From: Burkholderia sp. Ax-1719
Lineage (GTDB): Bacteria > Pseudomonadota > Gammaproteobacteria > Burkholderiales > Burkholderiaceae
DNA length: 64,000 bases
Assembly (NCBI RefSeq): GCF_011753055.1
Contig: NZ_VWWJ01000001.1
Coordinates: 186,001-250,000, forward strand
Direction of reading: 5' to 3'
The notes under the pieces were generated by a model. The model did not search any database and had not been told where the DNA came from. It saw only the letters and a list, made by a program, of their open reading frames with translations. Of the stretch, positions 19,041 to 27,798 are shown in pieces. The translations under genes were made by a program, and so were the position numbers. Position 1 is the stretch's first letter. The number at the start of each line of letters is the position of its first letter.

Positions 19041-20264
19041 TCAGGAGCGACGCGCTGGGTGCGCCAGCACTTCAATGCGCGCAAGTTGTGCACACAACTC
19101 CGCTACCACGGGTTGCCAGTCGCCTAATACTCTCTGGCGCAACAGTCGCATCGATGGATACAGCGCCGTCGTTCGCTGTGCGGCGTCGCCCCATCGCCAG
19201 TCGGAGACCTGCGCGAGCAGATTCCACACCGGGACGTCGAGCGCGCCGCATAGATGAGCGGGAGCGGAATCGATGGTGATCACCAGATCGAGTTGCATGA
19301 CGATGTCCGCCAGGTCGGCGAACGACCGCACCGCCGGCGCGGCGTCCACGACATGATGGCGCGCGAGTATCGCCTGCTCGGCTTGCGTCAGTGCGCCAAA
19401 CTGAAGCGAGAAAAACTGGATCTGCGCCTGAGCCAGCAACGGTTCGAGCACCGGCAGCGGGATCGAACGAAATGGTTCGTGGCGGCATTGGAACCAGGTC
19501 GCATTCGTACTGCGCCAGACGATGCCGATCTTTATTTTCCCTGGCAGCGGCTCCAGACGAACCGGATTCTTCCTTATCTGCGCAGGTCTCATGTAACCCA
19601 CGCGCGACACCTTCGGCGCGTCGGGTGACCGATAGCGCAAGTTCATGATATTGCCCAGCATGAGGCAATCGCATTGGGCAAGCTCGTCGAAGGTTCCGGT
19701 CTGATGGGTCACGGCTAGCGCCGCATTCGAGACCAGCTCACGCAACGATTCTGGCGTATTAACGCATATCTGGCTCGCCCCTTCCGCCAGCAGATTGTCG
19801 ATATTCCGGAACTGCTCGATGGCGTCGCCTTGACCGCCCGCCAGCACCATAAACACGCGCTTGCCTTCGACCGTATCGCCGTCTTCCAGCAGTCGCTCAC
19901 GAAAGAGCGGGATGAACGCGGCGCGCGCGGGGTCCGCGATCGTATAGCAGCGTCGGCTGTACAACTGTTTCTCGATCTCCGCGCTTTCTTCTATCTTGCC
20001 CAACTGGTTCTTTACCGTGGCAAGCTCTGCCGACACCCGCCGCGTGAGCGCTTCTCCCGGCGCGAGTGAAGGCAAAACACCCGACAAGGTGTGCTCCGCC
20101 TGAGCAAACCAGCCGATGCGAGACTGGCAGATCCCAAGCATGACGTGATCAGCGCCTGTCACGGCTGTGCGCTCCAGCTGCGCGGCCAGTTCGAATGCCG
20201 CTTCGACGCGCATTGCGTCGCAATACTGGTGAAACTGAATCACACGACCTTTGAAGTCATCCAT
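19041..20264 (-). CDS. TPR-type protein with GT9-like glycosyltransferase domain
   Basis: A 407-residue soluble protein. The first 110 residues are helical and repeat-like (AAFELAAQLERTAVTGADHVMLGICQ and so on). The C-terminal part resembles the heptosyltransferase / GT-B fold found in TPR-containing proteins: ITIDSAPAHLCGALDVPVW followed by SDWRWG, the motif that binds the sugar nucleotide. It may modify a cell-surface sugar or a protein, but acceptor and donor are unknown, and the N-terminal GT-B half is poorly conserved. No operon partner: convergent with the cyclase gene and about 12 bases downstream of the NlpD-like gene on the same strand. Confidence 0.7.
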   Translation of the reverse strand: MDDFKGRVIQFHQYCDAMRVEAAFELAAQLERTAVTGADHVMLGICQSRIGWFAQAEHTLSGVLPSLAPGEALTRRVSAELATVKNQLGKIEESAEIEKQLYSRRCYTIADPARAAFIPLFRERLLEDGDTVEGKRVFMVLAGGQGDAIEQFRNIDNLLAEGASQICVNTPESLRELVSNAALAVTHQTGTFDELAQCDCLMLGNIMNLRYRSPDAPKVSRVGYMRPAQIRKNPVRLEPLPGKIKIGIVWRSTNATWFQCRHEPFRSIPLPVLEPLLAQAQIQFFSLQFGALTQAEQAILARHHVVDAAPAVRSFADLADIVMQLDLVITIDSAPAHLCGALDVPVWNLLAQVSDWRWGDAAQRTTALYPSMRLLRQRVLGDWQPVVAELCAQLARIEVLAHPARRS

Positions 20265-20276
20265 GCGCGCCCCCGC

Positions 20277-21029
20277 TTATTCCGCCAGCGGCCCCGAACC
20301 CGCCGGCAGATGCGCGAGCGGATCGACCGCATGGCTGCCCTTGCGCATTTCGAATTGCAGCAGCGCCTGCCCGCCGCCACGCGCGCCCATCTCGGCGATG
20401 GTCATACCCTGCGTGACCGCATCGCCTTCGTGAACGAGGATCTTGCGGTTGTTGCCGTAGGCGGTGACATACCCGTCGTCGTGTTTGACGATGACCATCA
20501 GGCCATAGGATTTGATGCCGTCGCCCGCATAGACCACGCGCCCCGAAGCGACGGCCTTGATCGGCATGCCCGCACGCCCGGCAATCTCGATGCCGCGCGC
20601 ATTGTCCGCACCGAATTCGCGCACCACCATACCGCTGACGGGCCAGATGAATTGCGCCGCCTTCTGCGGCGCGGACGAAGGCCCCGCGACCGCAGCCGCA
20701 GCGGAGGCGGCTTCCGGAGCGGTGCGCTGCAAAGCGGTCCAGTCGGGCGGCGATACTCGCAGCAACTTCGTCATCGGCAAGCTCGCGCCTGGCGCAAGCC
20801 CGTTCCACCGTGCGATCTCTTCCGGCTTGCGCCCGAAGCCGTAGGCCACGCTATCGAGCGTATCGCCCGGTTGCACGCAGTAATAGCCCGCAACGGCGTT
20901 GTTGCAACTGGCTGTGAAGAGGGTCATGTCGGCGCCGCCCTGAAGTGCGCAGCCCGACAGCGCGGCGCTTGCGGCAAGCAGGCCCCCACAGGCCGCCCGG
21001 CTCCAACGCGTACTTGTGCTCGATCTCAT
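20277..21029 (-). CDS. NlpD-like lipoprotein, LysM plus M23 domain
   Basis: A 250-residue outer-membrane lipoprotein: signal peptide with lipobox LSGC at about residue 26, a LysM peptidoglycan-binding motif (GYYCVQPGDTLDSVAYGFG), then an M23/LytM domain. The catalytic HxH position reads LLQFEMRKG, with Gln in place of the usual His, and the first zinc ligand is also missing (GIEIAG). The domain therefore looks degenerate, as in NlpD and EnvC, which activate cell-wall amidases instead of cutting peptidoglycan themselves. A role in daughter-cell separation is inferred. ATG 21029 directly starts the signal peptide. Confidence 0.86.
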   Translation of the reverse strand: MRSSTSTRWSRAACGGLLAASAALSGCALQGGADMTLFTASCNNAVAGYYCVQPGDTLDSVAYGFGRKPEEIARWNGLAPGASLPMTKLLRVSPPDWTALQRTAPEAASAAAAVAGPSSAPQKAAQFIWPVSGMVVREFGADNARGIEIAGRAGMPIKAVASGRVVYAGDGIKSYGLMVIVKHDDGYVTAYGNNRKILVHEGDAVTQGMTIAEMGARGGGQALLQFEMRKGSHAVDPLAHLPAGSGPLAE

Positions 21030-21200
21030 TAATTCGTCATCCTGCGTTTTTTATAGAGCCGAGCATTATGGAAGACGCGCGTCAGGTTCTATCCTGGTAT
21101 TCGGCGCGCACATCGATCGCTCTCGTGCGAATCGGTGGCAGCAGCGTTGACAGTGCCGCGTCAGCCCTGACAATCCTTTACAACACTGCGCGAAAGTTGG

Positions 21201-21701
21201 TCAGAACACGCCGAGCATCAGTCCGGCCGCGAGGCCCGCACCCAGTTCGGCGCAGCGCGCCAGATCGTCCGCGCCGATGATCTTGGGCGCGAGGATGCGC
21301 TCGGGCGTCTGGGCATGCGTGCAGACAATGAGGCCATCGGCGACGGGCTTCAGGCGCCAGCCTGTTGCGATGCGCTCGACCTGACGCAGCGCGTTCTGGC
21401 CGTCGCTGCCCGCGCAGATCATGGCCGCATAGGGGCGGCCGTTCAGGCGATCGAGCGCCGGGTAATAGCAGCGGTCGAAAAAGTCCTTCATGAGTCCGGC
21501 GATGGCCGCGAGATTTTCGGGTGTGGCGAACAGATAGCCGTCGGCGGCGAGTACATCGGCGGGATGCGTCTCATGGGCGCGCTGCAGTTTGACCGTCAGC
21601 GCTGACGCATTGCCTTGTGCCTGTGCGGCCGCGGCCGCCGCTTCGGCCATCTGCTGTGTGCCTCCGGTCACCGAGTGATAAACGATCAGCAGCGTCTTCA
21701 T
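21201..21701 (-). CDS. Flavodoxin-like NAD(P)H/FMN protein
   Basis: A 166-residue flavodoxin fold protein that begins KTLLIVYHSVTGGTQQMAEA, the FMN phosphate-binding loop, and continues with ADGYLFATPENLAAIAGLMKDFFDRCYYPALDRLNGRPYAAMICAGSDG, typical of small NADPH-dependent FMN reductase / flavodoxin family enzymes. The frame is open upstream to 21791, but ATG 21701 starts the fold and is preceded by GGAAGG. Likely a cytoplasmic electron-transfer flavoprotein; partner unknown. Confidence 0.82.
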   Translation of the reverse strand: MKTLLIVYHSVTGGTQQMAEAAAAAAQAQGNASALTVKLQRAHETHPADVLAADGYLFATPENLAAIAGLMKDFFDRCYYPALDRLNGRPYAAMICAGSDGQNALRQVERIATGWRLKPVADGLIVCTHAQTPERILAPKIIGADDLARCAELGAGLAAGLMLGVF

Positions 21702-21789
21702 GCTTGAGGGCCTTCCTTGAGCCAGCAGCCGGGATGGCGCACCGCGCGCAGCGATGATACCGCCCGCCCATTTCGCGTACCATCCGCTC

Positions 21790-22300
21790 ATGCCTACCTA
21801 CATCGCCCTTGCTGCGTGCCGTGAACGTCGGCGGCACCGGCAAACTGCCCATGCCCGAACTGCGCGCGATGTGCGAAGCACTCGGCTTCGTCAATGTGCG
21901 CACTTATATCGCCAGCGGCAATGTCGTGTTCGAAAGCCGGCTGACGGCGGCAAGCGTCAGGAAGCAACTCGAACAAAGCCTCGCAGCCTATGCCGGCAAG
22001 CCGGTGGGCGTGCTGCTGCGTAACGCCAAAGAAATGGCCGCCGTGCTCGCGAACAACCCGTTTGCCGACGCGCCGCCCGAGCGCACGGTCGCGATCTTCC
22101 TGGACGCCGCGCCCCCCGCCGATGCGCTCGACACACTCAGCGGCCAGGGCACCGAACAACTCGCGCGTGGCAAGCATGAAATCTACGTGTTTTATCCCGA
22201 CGGCATTGGCCGCTCGAAGCTCAAGATTGCCGCGGCCAAAGACGGTACGGCGCGCAACATGAACACCGTGGCGACGCTCGCGCAATGGGCAGCAGAGTAA
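21790..22300 (+). pseudogene. DUF1697 protein with an apparent single-base frameshift near codon 7
   Basis: The reading frame from 21809 (possible TTG start) to 22300 encodes a DUF1697 protein (RAVNVGGTGKLPMPELRAMCEALGF, then NVRTYIASGNVVFES). The family normally begins with a strand reading M-x-x-YIALLRAVNVGG. That beginning is encoded at ATG 21790, but in another frame. Removing one T from the CCTTG at 21807-21811 joins them as MPTYIALLRAVNVGG. So either the gene is frameshifted, the base is a sequencing error, or a shorter protein starts at TTG 21809 and lacks the first strand. The function of the family is unknown. Confidence 0.75.
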
Positions 22301-22407
22301 GCACCCCCTGGCAGAGTCCAGCAGAATCACCCACGCCGCATCGTCCGCAGCATTGGTGTCACGCAACGCGCCTACGATGGTTCGTTTCTCTTGAGGAGAC
22401 GTGAAAG

Positions 22408-23073
22408 ATGTCGCTTCCTTACGGCTACGCGAAGGGCAAGATCGTGACCGCGCCGCAACTCAAAGCCACGCGGCGGCCCCATGAAGTGCAGTATCACCTG
22501 CACTTCGGCCTCTCGGTGGCGGGCGCGCAATGGGATGTCGCGGTCAACGTCGGCACCACCGATGCAGACGACCTGCTCAAGTACAAGCTGCTGTTCGATT
22601 TTCGCCATCCGGTGCTGGCCACGCTCAAGGAGGCCGCGTCGGGTTCCCAGGACCTGACCGGCCAGGCAGCGTTGCCCGCGATCGACTTCCAGCGCAGCGA
22701 TTTTCTCGACAATACGGGCAAGTGGCGCGACAGCGACGTGATGGACGGCACCGACGCCGTCGAGCCGGTCGCCACGCTCCAGCGTCTTTTGCAGCGTGCA
22801 CAGCAGGGCGGTAATGACGTCTATGTGTTCGGCCGCTTCTACAGCGAAGGCGATGGCGTGCACGACGTCCACATGAACCAGGGGTCGAAAGGCGCGTTCA
22901 TCCACCGTCCCGGCGATGACAGCAACGACCACAACGACATCTGGCAGGACGGCGCACTGCTCGTCGATCTGGGCGAGCCGCAATGGGCGCTCTACGTCGC
23001 GGCATTCGACCAGCAATATGTGCCCACCGACGATCTGGGCAATCCCACGGCCGACTCGAAGCCGATTTCGTGA
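22408..23073 (+). CDS. DUF2278 family protein
   Basis: A 221-residue soluble protein opening with SLPYGYAKGKIV, the signature start of the DUF2278 (YukJ) family, followed by KYKLLFDFRHPVL and VFGRFYSEGDGVHDVHMNQGS, which also match that family. It has no signal peptide or membrane segment. The biochemical role of the family is not established. A clear GGAGACG ribosome site precedes the ATG. It stands alone and converges with cutC, the two stops being about 34 bases apart. Confidence 0.85.
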   Translation: MSLPYGYAKGKIVTAPQLKATRRPHEVQYHLHFGLSVAGAQWDVAVNVGTTDADDLLKYKLLFDFRHPVLATLKEAASGSQDLTGQAALPAIDFQRSDFLDNTGKWRDSDVMDGTDAVEPVATLQRLLQRAQQGGNDVYVFGRFYSEGDGVHDVHMNQGSKGAFIHRPGDDSNDHNDIWQDGALLVDLGEPQWALYVAAFDQQYVPTDDLGNPTADSKPIS

Positions 23074-23106
23074 TGGGGTTGTGATGGCTGCGCGCGCCCG
23101 ATCCGC

Positions 23107-23841
23107 CTAGTCGAAAGTGGCGAGTGTGGCGAGCGCGCGCTTGAGCGTCTGCACGGCGCTCACCGATGTGATCCCCTGACGCGCGGGAAAAAATCCCAGT
23201 TCGACACCCTTGGCATCGTCGTGCGCGAGCGTTTCGCGGCACGACGCATGCACCTCGTTGGCGCCCATGCCTTGAACGATGCGCGCGACATTCGCCTCCG
23301 AAACGCCGCTGCCCGGCATGATGCCGATACGGCCCGCCGCCTGCCGCGCCAGCGCGCCGAGCGCCGCCAGCCCGTCTTCGGCGCGCGCCGCTCCGCCCGA
23401 GGTCAGCACACGCTCGAAACCCAGCGCAATGGCCGCTTCGAGCGCGGCGGCGGGATCGGGAACGAGATCGAATACGCGATGCAGCGTCGCGCCAAGTCCT
23501 GTCGCATGGGCGCGCAATGTTTTCAGCAGCGCCACGTCGAGCGCGCCATCGGGCAAGGCTGCACCCAAGACCACGCCCGCGAGTCCCGCGGCGCGCATCG
23601 CGTCGATCTCCGCCAGCATCGCGGCGACGTCGGCGGCCGTCCAGACGAACGCGCGCGCATGTGGACGGATCATCGCGTAGACCGGGATCGGCGCGCGCGA
23701 CGCCGCTGCAATCAGCCCCGGCGTGGGCGTGAGTCCGCCCAGATCGAGCGCGGAACACAATTCGATCCGATCCGCGCCGCCAGCAATGGCGGCGTCCAGA
23801 CCATCGGCGCTATCGACGCAGACTTCGAGCAAGACGGGCAT
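23107..23841 (-). CDS. cutC: CutC family copper homeostasis protein
   Basis: A 244-residue TIM-barrel protein with the CutC start LLEVCVDSADGLDAAIAGGADRIELCSALDLGGLTPT, the central MIRPHARAFVW and the late EVHASCRETL segment. CutC has been linked to copper tolerance, although its reaction is unclear and in some bacteria the phenotype was assigned to a small RNA near cutC. The ATG at 23841 begins the family N-terminus. It lies 30 bases downstream of the ROK kinase gene on the same strand, so they may be co-transcribed. Confidence 0.9.
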   Translation of the reverse strand: MPVLLEVCVDSADGLDAAIAGGADRIELCSALDLGGLTPTPGLIAAASRAPIPVYAMIRPHARAFVWTAADVAAMLAEIDAMRAAGLAGVVLGAALPDGALDVALLKTLRAHATGLGATLHRVFDLVPDPAAALEAAIALGFERVLTSGGAARAEDGLAALGALARQAAGRIGIMPGSGVSEANVARIVQGMGANEVHASCRETLAHDDAKGVELGFFPARQGITSVSAVQTLKRALATLATFD

Positions 23842-23871
23842 GGTGATCCTTTTCGTTTTTGTGGTGAGTAT

Positions 23872-24852
23872 TTACGCTTGCCGCGCGAGCCAGGCCGCGC
23901 CAATCAAGCCGCCTTCGTCGCGATAACGGCCCGGCACGACGAGCGCCTGTTCGCGCCGATGCAGCACGCGGGCGCGTACCGCCAGATCGAGCCATGCAAC
24001 CAGCGCGCCCGCCGAAGCCAGGCCGCCGCCCACGGTCACCACCGAAGCACCTGTGACGTTAACGACCGCGGCAAGCGGGTCCGCAACCAGTTCGCGCCAG
24101 ACCGCTAGCGTGCGGGTAGCCGCGGCGTCACCCTGCTGCCAGGCGGTGATGATCGCGTGGCTGTCATGCGACAGGCCGCGCAGATGCCCATGCAGATGCG
24201 CATGCAGGCGTTCGATGCCGCGCGCACCGCCGATCGTATCGACACAGCCGCTCTGCCCGCAGCCGCAGGCAAAGCGCGGCACATGGAGCGTTTCGCCATC
24301 GATCACGCACTGGGTATTCACGATCGGCCCGTGGCCCCACTCGCCCGTCACGCCGCCCGCGCCGCGAATCAGCCGGCCATCGGCAACGAGGCCGCCGCCC
24401 ACGCCCGTACCGAGCACGGCGGTGAACACCACGCGATGGCCTGCGCCCGCACCCGACACCGCTTCGGCGAGGGCAAGGCAATCAGCGTCATTGGCGGCGT
24501 ACACCGCGCGGTTCAGGCGCATCGAAAGCGCGTTCGCCAGCGGGCGGCCGGTGATGCAGGGAAGATTCGCGGAGAACGCCACGCCGTCGAGCGGATCGAC
24601 CAGCCCGGCGATGGAGAGCGCAAGCGGCGCACGATGTTGCGCGGTGTCGAGATGCGCGTGCGCCGCGAGCATGCTGGCCAGCGCATCGGCGAATTGCGTC
24701 CAGTCGTGCGCGGGCGTCGGCTGCTTCGCGAGCAGCGTGAGTGAGCCATCCGGCGCGCAGGCCGCGAGGCGCATGAACGAACCGCCGATATCGGCGGTGT
24801 AGATCGCGGTTTGATGCGTGGCTTTGCTGGAGGAAGTGACAGGGTCGGGCAT
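23872..24852 (-). CDS. ROK family sugar kinase (N-acetylglucosamine/glucokinase type)
   Basis: A 326-residue ROK kinase. It has the ATP phosphate motif ADIGGSFMRLA near the start, the sugar-binding GxGxGxG region (GTGVGGGLVADGRLIRGAGGVTGEWGH) and the zinc-binding ROK signature CGCGQSGCVDTIGG. It should phosphorylate N-acetylglucosamine, glucose or a related hexose with ATP. Start uncertain: ATG 24852 is chosen, with GTG 24873 seven codons upstream as the alternative. It is followed by cutC after 30 bases and preceded by the cysteine desulfurase on the same strand, with about 130 bases between. Confidence 0.87.
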   Translation of the reverse strand: MPDPVTSSSKATHQTAIYTADIGGSFMRLAACAPDGSLTLLAKQPTPAHDWTQFADALASMLAAHAHLDTAQHRAPLALSIAGLVDPLDGVAFSANLPCITGRPLANALSMRLNRAVYAANDADCLALAEAVSGAGAGHRVVFTAVLGTGVGGGLVADGRLIRGAGGVTGEWGHGPIVNTQCVIDGETLHVPRFACGCGQSGCVDTIGGARGIERLHAHLHGHLRGLSHDSHAIITAWQQGDAAATRTLAVWRELVADPLAAVVNVTGASVVTVGGGLASAGALVAWLDLAVRARVLHRREQALVVPGRYRDEGGLIGAAWLARQA

Positions 24853-24982
24853 CGGGCGCTCGTTCGGTAACACGCCCGCGCAAAATGCGCGCGCCGCCGG
24901 GAGACTTCCAGGCGGCGCGGGAGGGGCGCTATCTTGCCCCGTACTTTACGCGTGCTGTCGGCGCTCGGCGCTCGGCGCGACG

Positions 24983-26137
24983 TTATGCGCTTACGCGCGG
25001 CCCGCATTGCGCGACGACGGTGCGCAGACAGCCAATCGCGTGCTCGACGTCCTGCGCCGTGGTGTAGCGGCCAAAGCTGAAGCGCAGCGTGCGGCTGGCT
25101 GCTTCGGCGCTCAGGCCGATTGCGCTCAGCACATGCGACGGCGCGCCCGACGCCGAATTGCACGCCGAAGTCGACGACACGGCCAGATCGGCGGAAAGCA
25201 TGAACGGGAAGAAGCCGCTCGAATCGATCGTGAGGCTCAGCGTGTGCGGGATGCGGCGCGCGTTGCGTGCGTTCTGCGTGACGATGTCGAGATCGCGCAC
25301 ACCGTCGAGCAGTTGCTGCGCGAGTTGCGCGATGCGCTGCGTGTCCGCGTCCATCTGCTGCGCCGCCAGCGCGCAGGCCACGCCCATGCCGACGATCTGG
25401 TGCGTCGCCAGCGTACCCGAGCGCAGGCCGCGCTCATGGCCGCCGCCGTGCATCTGCGGCGCGATACGCGCGGCCGCCTCGCGGCTCACATACAGCGCGC
25501 CGATGCCCTTGGGCCCATACACCTTGTGCGCCGACATCGACAGCAGGTCGATGCCCATCGCCTTCACGTCGATCGGCGTCTTGCCCAGCGCCTGGGCCGC
25601 GTCCACATGCAGCAGCGCGCCCGCTTCATGCACGATCGGCGCGATGGCCGCGATGTCCGTGAGCGTGCCGATTTCGTTGTTCACCAGCATCAGCGAAACG
25701 AGGCCGGTGTCGGCGCGCAATGCGGCCTTCACGGCTGCGGCGGTGATATTGCCGTCGGCGTCCGGGCGCACCGTGCTCACCTGCATGCCGCGCTGTTCGA
25801 GGCTCGCCATGGTGTCGAGAATCGCCTTGTGTTCGAGGCAACTCGTGATCAGATGACGGCGCGTGGCCGTTTCGGCAAAACCCTTGAGGGCGAGATTGTT
25901 CGACTCGGTGGCGCCCGAGGTCCAGACGATTTCATCGGCTGCCGCGCCAATCAGCGCCGCCACCTGGGCGCGCGCCTGTTCGACGAGGCCGCGCGCCTTC
26001 ACGCCCGCCGCGTGCGAGCTGGAGGCCGGATTGCCGAATGCGCCGTCCATGCCCAGGCACTCGCACATGGCCGCGATCACGCGCGGGTCGGCCGGCGTGG
26101 TTGCCGCGTAGTCGAAGTAATGCAGTGTGTCGCCCAT
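24983..26137 (-). CDS. Cysteine desulfurase family protein (NifS/IscS-like)
   Basis: A 384-residue PLP enzyme. It has the start YFDYAATTPADPRVI, the SGATESNN motif, the His in ITSCLEHKAIL, the Asp in HVDAAQALGK and the PLP lysine in SAHKVYGPKGIG. The mobile sulfur-carrying Cys is in SACNSASGAPSHVL. It should remove sulfur from cysteine and donate it to iron-sulfur clusters or thiolated compounds. There is no iscR, iscU or suf gene next to it, so it is likely an accessory desulfurase and not the housekeeping IscS. Confidence 0.9.
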   Translation of the reverse strand: MGDTLHYFDYAATTPADPRVIAAMCECLGMDGAFGNPASSSHAAGVKARGLVEQARAQVAALIGAAADEIVWTSGATESNNLALKGFAETATRRHLITSCLEHKAILDTMASLEQRGMQVSTVRPDADGNITAAAVKAALRADTGLVSLMLVNNEIGTLTDIAAIAPIVHEAGALLHVDAAQALGKTPIDVKAMGIDLLSMSAHKVYGPKGIGALYVSREAAARIAPQMHGGGHERGLRSGTLATHQIVGMGVACALAAQQMDADTQRIAQLAQQLLDGVRDLDIVTQNARNARRIPHTLSLTIDSSGFFPFMLSADLAVSSTSACNSASGAPSHVLSAIGLSAEAASRTLRFSFGRYTTAQDVEHAIGCLRTVVAQCGPRVSA

Positions 26138-26334
26138 TCTGTTTTGCTCTTTGCGTTGCTCGATGCGTTGCGCGCGGGGTCGCGCGCTTGCGTCTGATGC
26201 GTCTGGAATGGGGACTTATGCTACGCGGCGCTCCGTAGAAAGTGGTTCCAAATTAAGCCGCGCCTGCGCATCGGCGAAGAATTATTTTCTCTTTGGCGCG
26301 CGCAAGCGAGGCATTGGCTGCTGCAGCGAATCCG

Positions 26335-27441
26335 TTATGGCGTCACCGGCTGCTGTGCTGCGTCGCCCAGATGCTCCGTATGCATGGCGGTCAGGCGCGC
26401 CAGCAGGATGCCGTATCCGGTCAGATGGCCCAGATAAACGCTCGTGTACACGCCGGCCGCCGGCAGCGCTTCAACCAGCGCATGCAGCGCCGACATCGGC
26501 AAAGGCTGCATCGTCAGGCCAGGACGCTCGACGCGCAGATCGGCGACCTGCGCAAGCTGGCGATGCGCGTCGACCAGGCGCGCGAGGCCGTGGCGGAAAT
26601 CCTCTTTCCATTGCGCATTCAAGGTTTCAAATTGCGCGTTGAAGGTATCGAAGGTCTCCAGGAAATTGACCACGGAGTCGAACAGTTCGTGATAACACCA
26701 GAACAGCGGCGTGCGCACGCGATTGCGTTCCAGGTGCGGCGATACCCACGACTGCGCGAGATCGGCCTTGAGCAGATCGTGCGCCTCTTTCAGATTGCTG
26801 CTGGATTTACGCAGCGCCGCCGTTGCCGTGCGCAATTGCGAATGGTCCAGCGTGCCGCTGGCAATCTCGTCGAGCAGTTTGAGCGCGCGCTCATTGCCTT
26901 CGTTGACGAGCGTATTGGCCCAGAAGCCGTGATCAGGCGGAAACACGACCTGCTGGATGATGAAGCCCAGCAGCATGCCCAGCACCACGCCAATCAGGCG
27001 CTGCTCCAGCAGCGGAATATGCTCGCCGGTATAGAGCACCAGCGTCATCGGCACGGTGATGCTGGTCATCTGGAACACCGAAGGCTTTACGCGCACGATC
27101 GCAAAGATGACGATCGGCAGCAGCAGCACGCCCAGCCAGAGATGCGGCGCGGTCAGCCAGATCAATAACGTGCCGATGGGCATCGCCACGAGGTTCGAAG
27201 TCACGCGCTTATAGAAATAGCCGCGCGCGGCGGAAATCGAGCTGCCCAGCGCCAGCGTGAGCATGGTCGAGCCGGCAAGCGCGACGGCCGCGTCCGGATA
27301 GCCGTAGTGATAGGGAATCGCAAAACCAATCCACATACCGAGCGTGAGCTTGGTGTACTTCGCCATTTCGGACAGCGAGAAACGCGCGAGCGCGCGGCGA
27401 AATGGCGTGAGCGGTTTGTGGAAATAGGTATTGGGCGTCAT
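26335..27441 (-). CDS. FUSC/aromatic acid exporter family membrane protein
   Basis: A 368-residue inner-membrane protein. The first 175 residues hold about six hydrophobic segments (starting KYTKLTLGMWIGFAIPYHYGYPDAAVALAGSTM), and the rest is a helical cytoplasmic domain. The layout matches the half-size aromatic acid exporter (ArAE/FUSC, YccS/AaeB-like) group. Substrates in the family are aromatic acids and similar toxic weak acids; none can be assigned here. It is transcribed alone, with an A+T-rich upstream region. Confidence 0.75.
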   Translation of the reverse strand: MTPNTYFHKPLTPFRRALARFSLSEMAKYTKLTLGMWIGFAIPYHYGYPDAAVALAGSTMLTLALGSSISAARGYFYKRVTSNLVAMPIGTLLIWLTAPHLWLGVLLLPIVIFAIVRVKPSVFQMTSITVPMTLVLYTGEHIPLLEQRLIGVVLGMLLGFIIQQVVFPPDHGFWANTLVNEGNERALKLLDEIASGTLDHSQLRTATAALRKSSSNLKEAHDLLKADLAQSWVSPHLERNRVRTPLFWCYHELFDSVVNFLETFDTFNAQFETLNAQWKEDFRHGLARLVDAHRQLAQVADLRVERPGLTMQPLPMSALHALVEALPAAGVYTSVYLGHLTGYGILLARLTAMHTEHLGDAAQQPVTP

Positions 27442-27798
27442 GGCGGCAATCGGAGATTCTGGCGAGCAATATGAAGCAGCGCCTTAAAGCCAAGATGCTA
27501 ATCGACGCGCGTGTTTTCCTGTTCATTCTCTTGCAAGAGCGCACCGTCTGAAGCGTCACCTGCCGTTAGCAAACAGCAAGACGACTGTCAGCAATGAAAC
27601 ACGCGCTTACTCGTTAAATCATCATACGAATTCCATTTAATTCCTTTTAAATCAGCGTTTTCCCGCATTCGCGTACCTTGCGATTTATTTTCAATTTCTT
27701 TCGAGTTTTTATCCCTTACCGTCATGCCAGCTGTTTGACGTTCGCAATGCGAACCACTTTTGCGAACTTTTATCAGGCTTTTCAGCTGGGGTAGGCCC
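27442..27798. other. A+T-rich divergent intergenic region
   Basis: About 357 bases between the divergent exporter and glycosyltransferase genes. The middle (27590-27720) is unusually A+T-rich for this replicon, with runs such as AATTCCATTTAATTCCTTTTAAATC. That suggests promoter DNA and perhaps H-NS binding. No small gene with a ribosome site was found. Confidence 0.4.
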
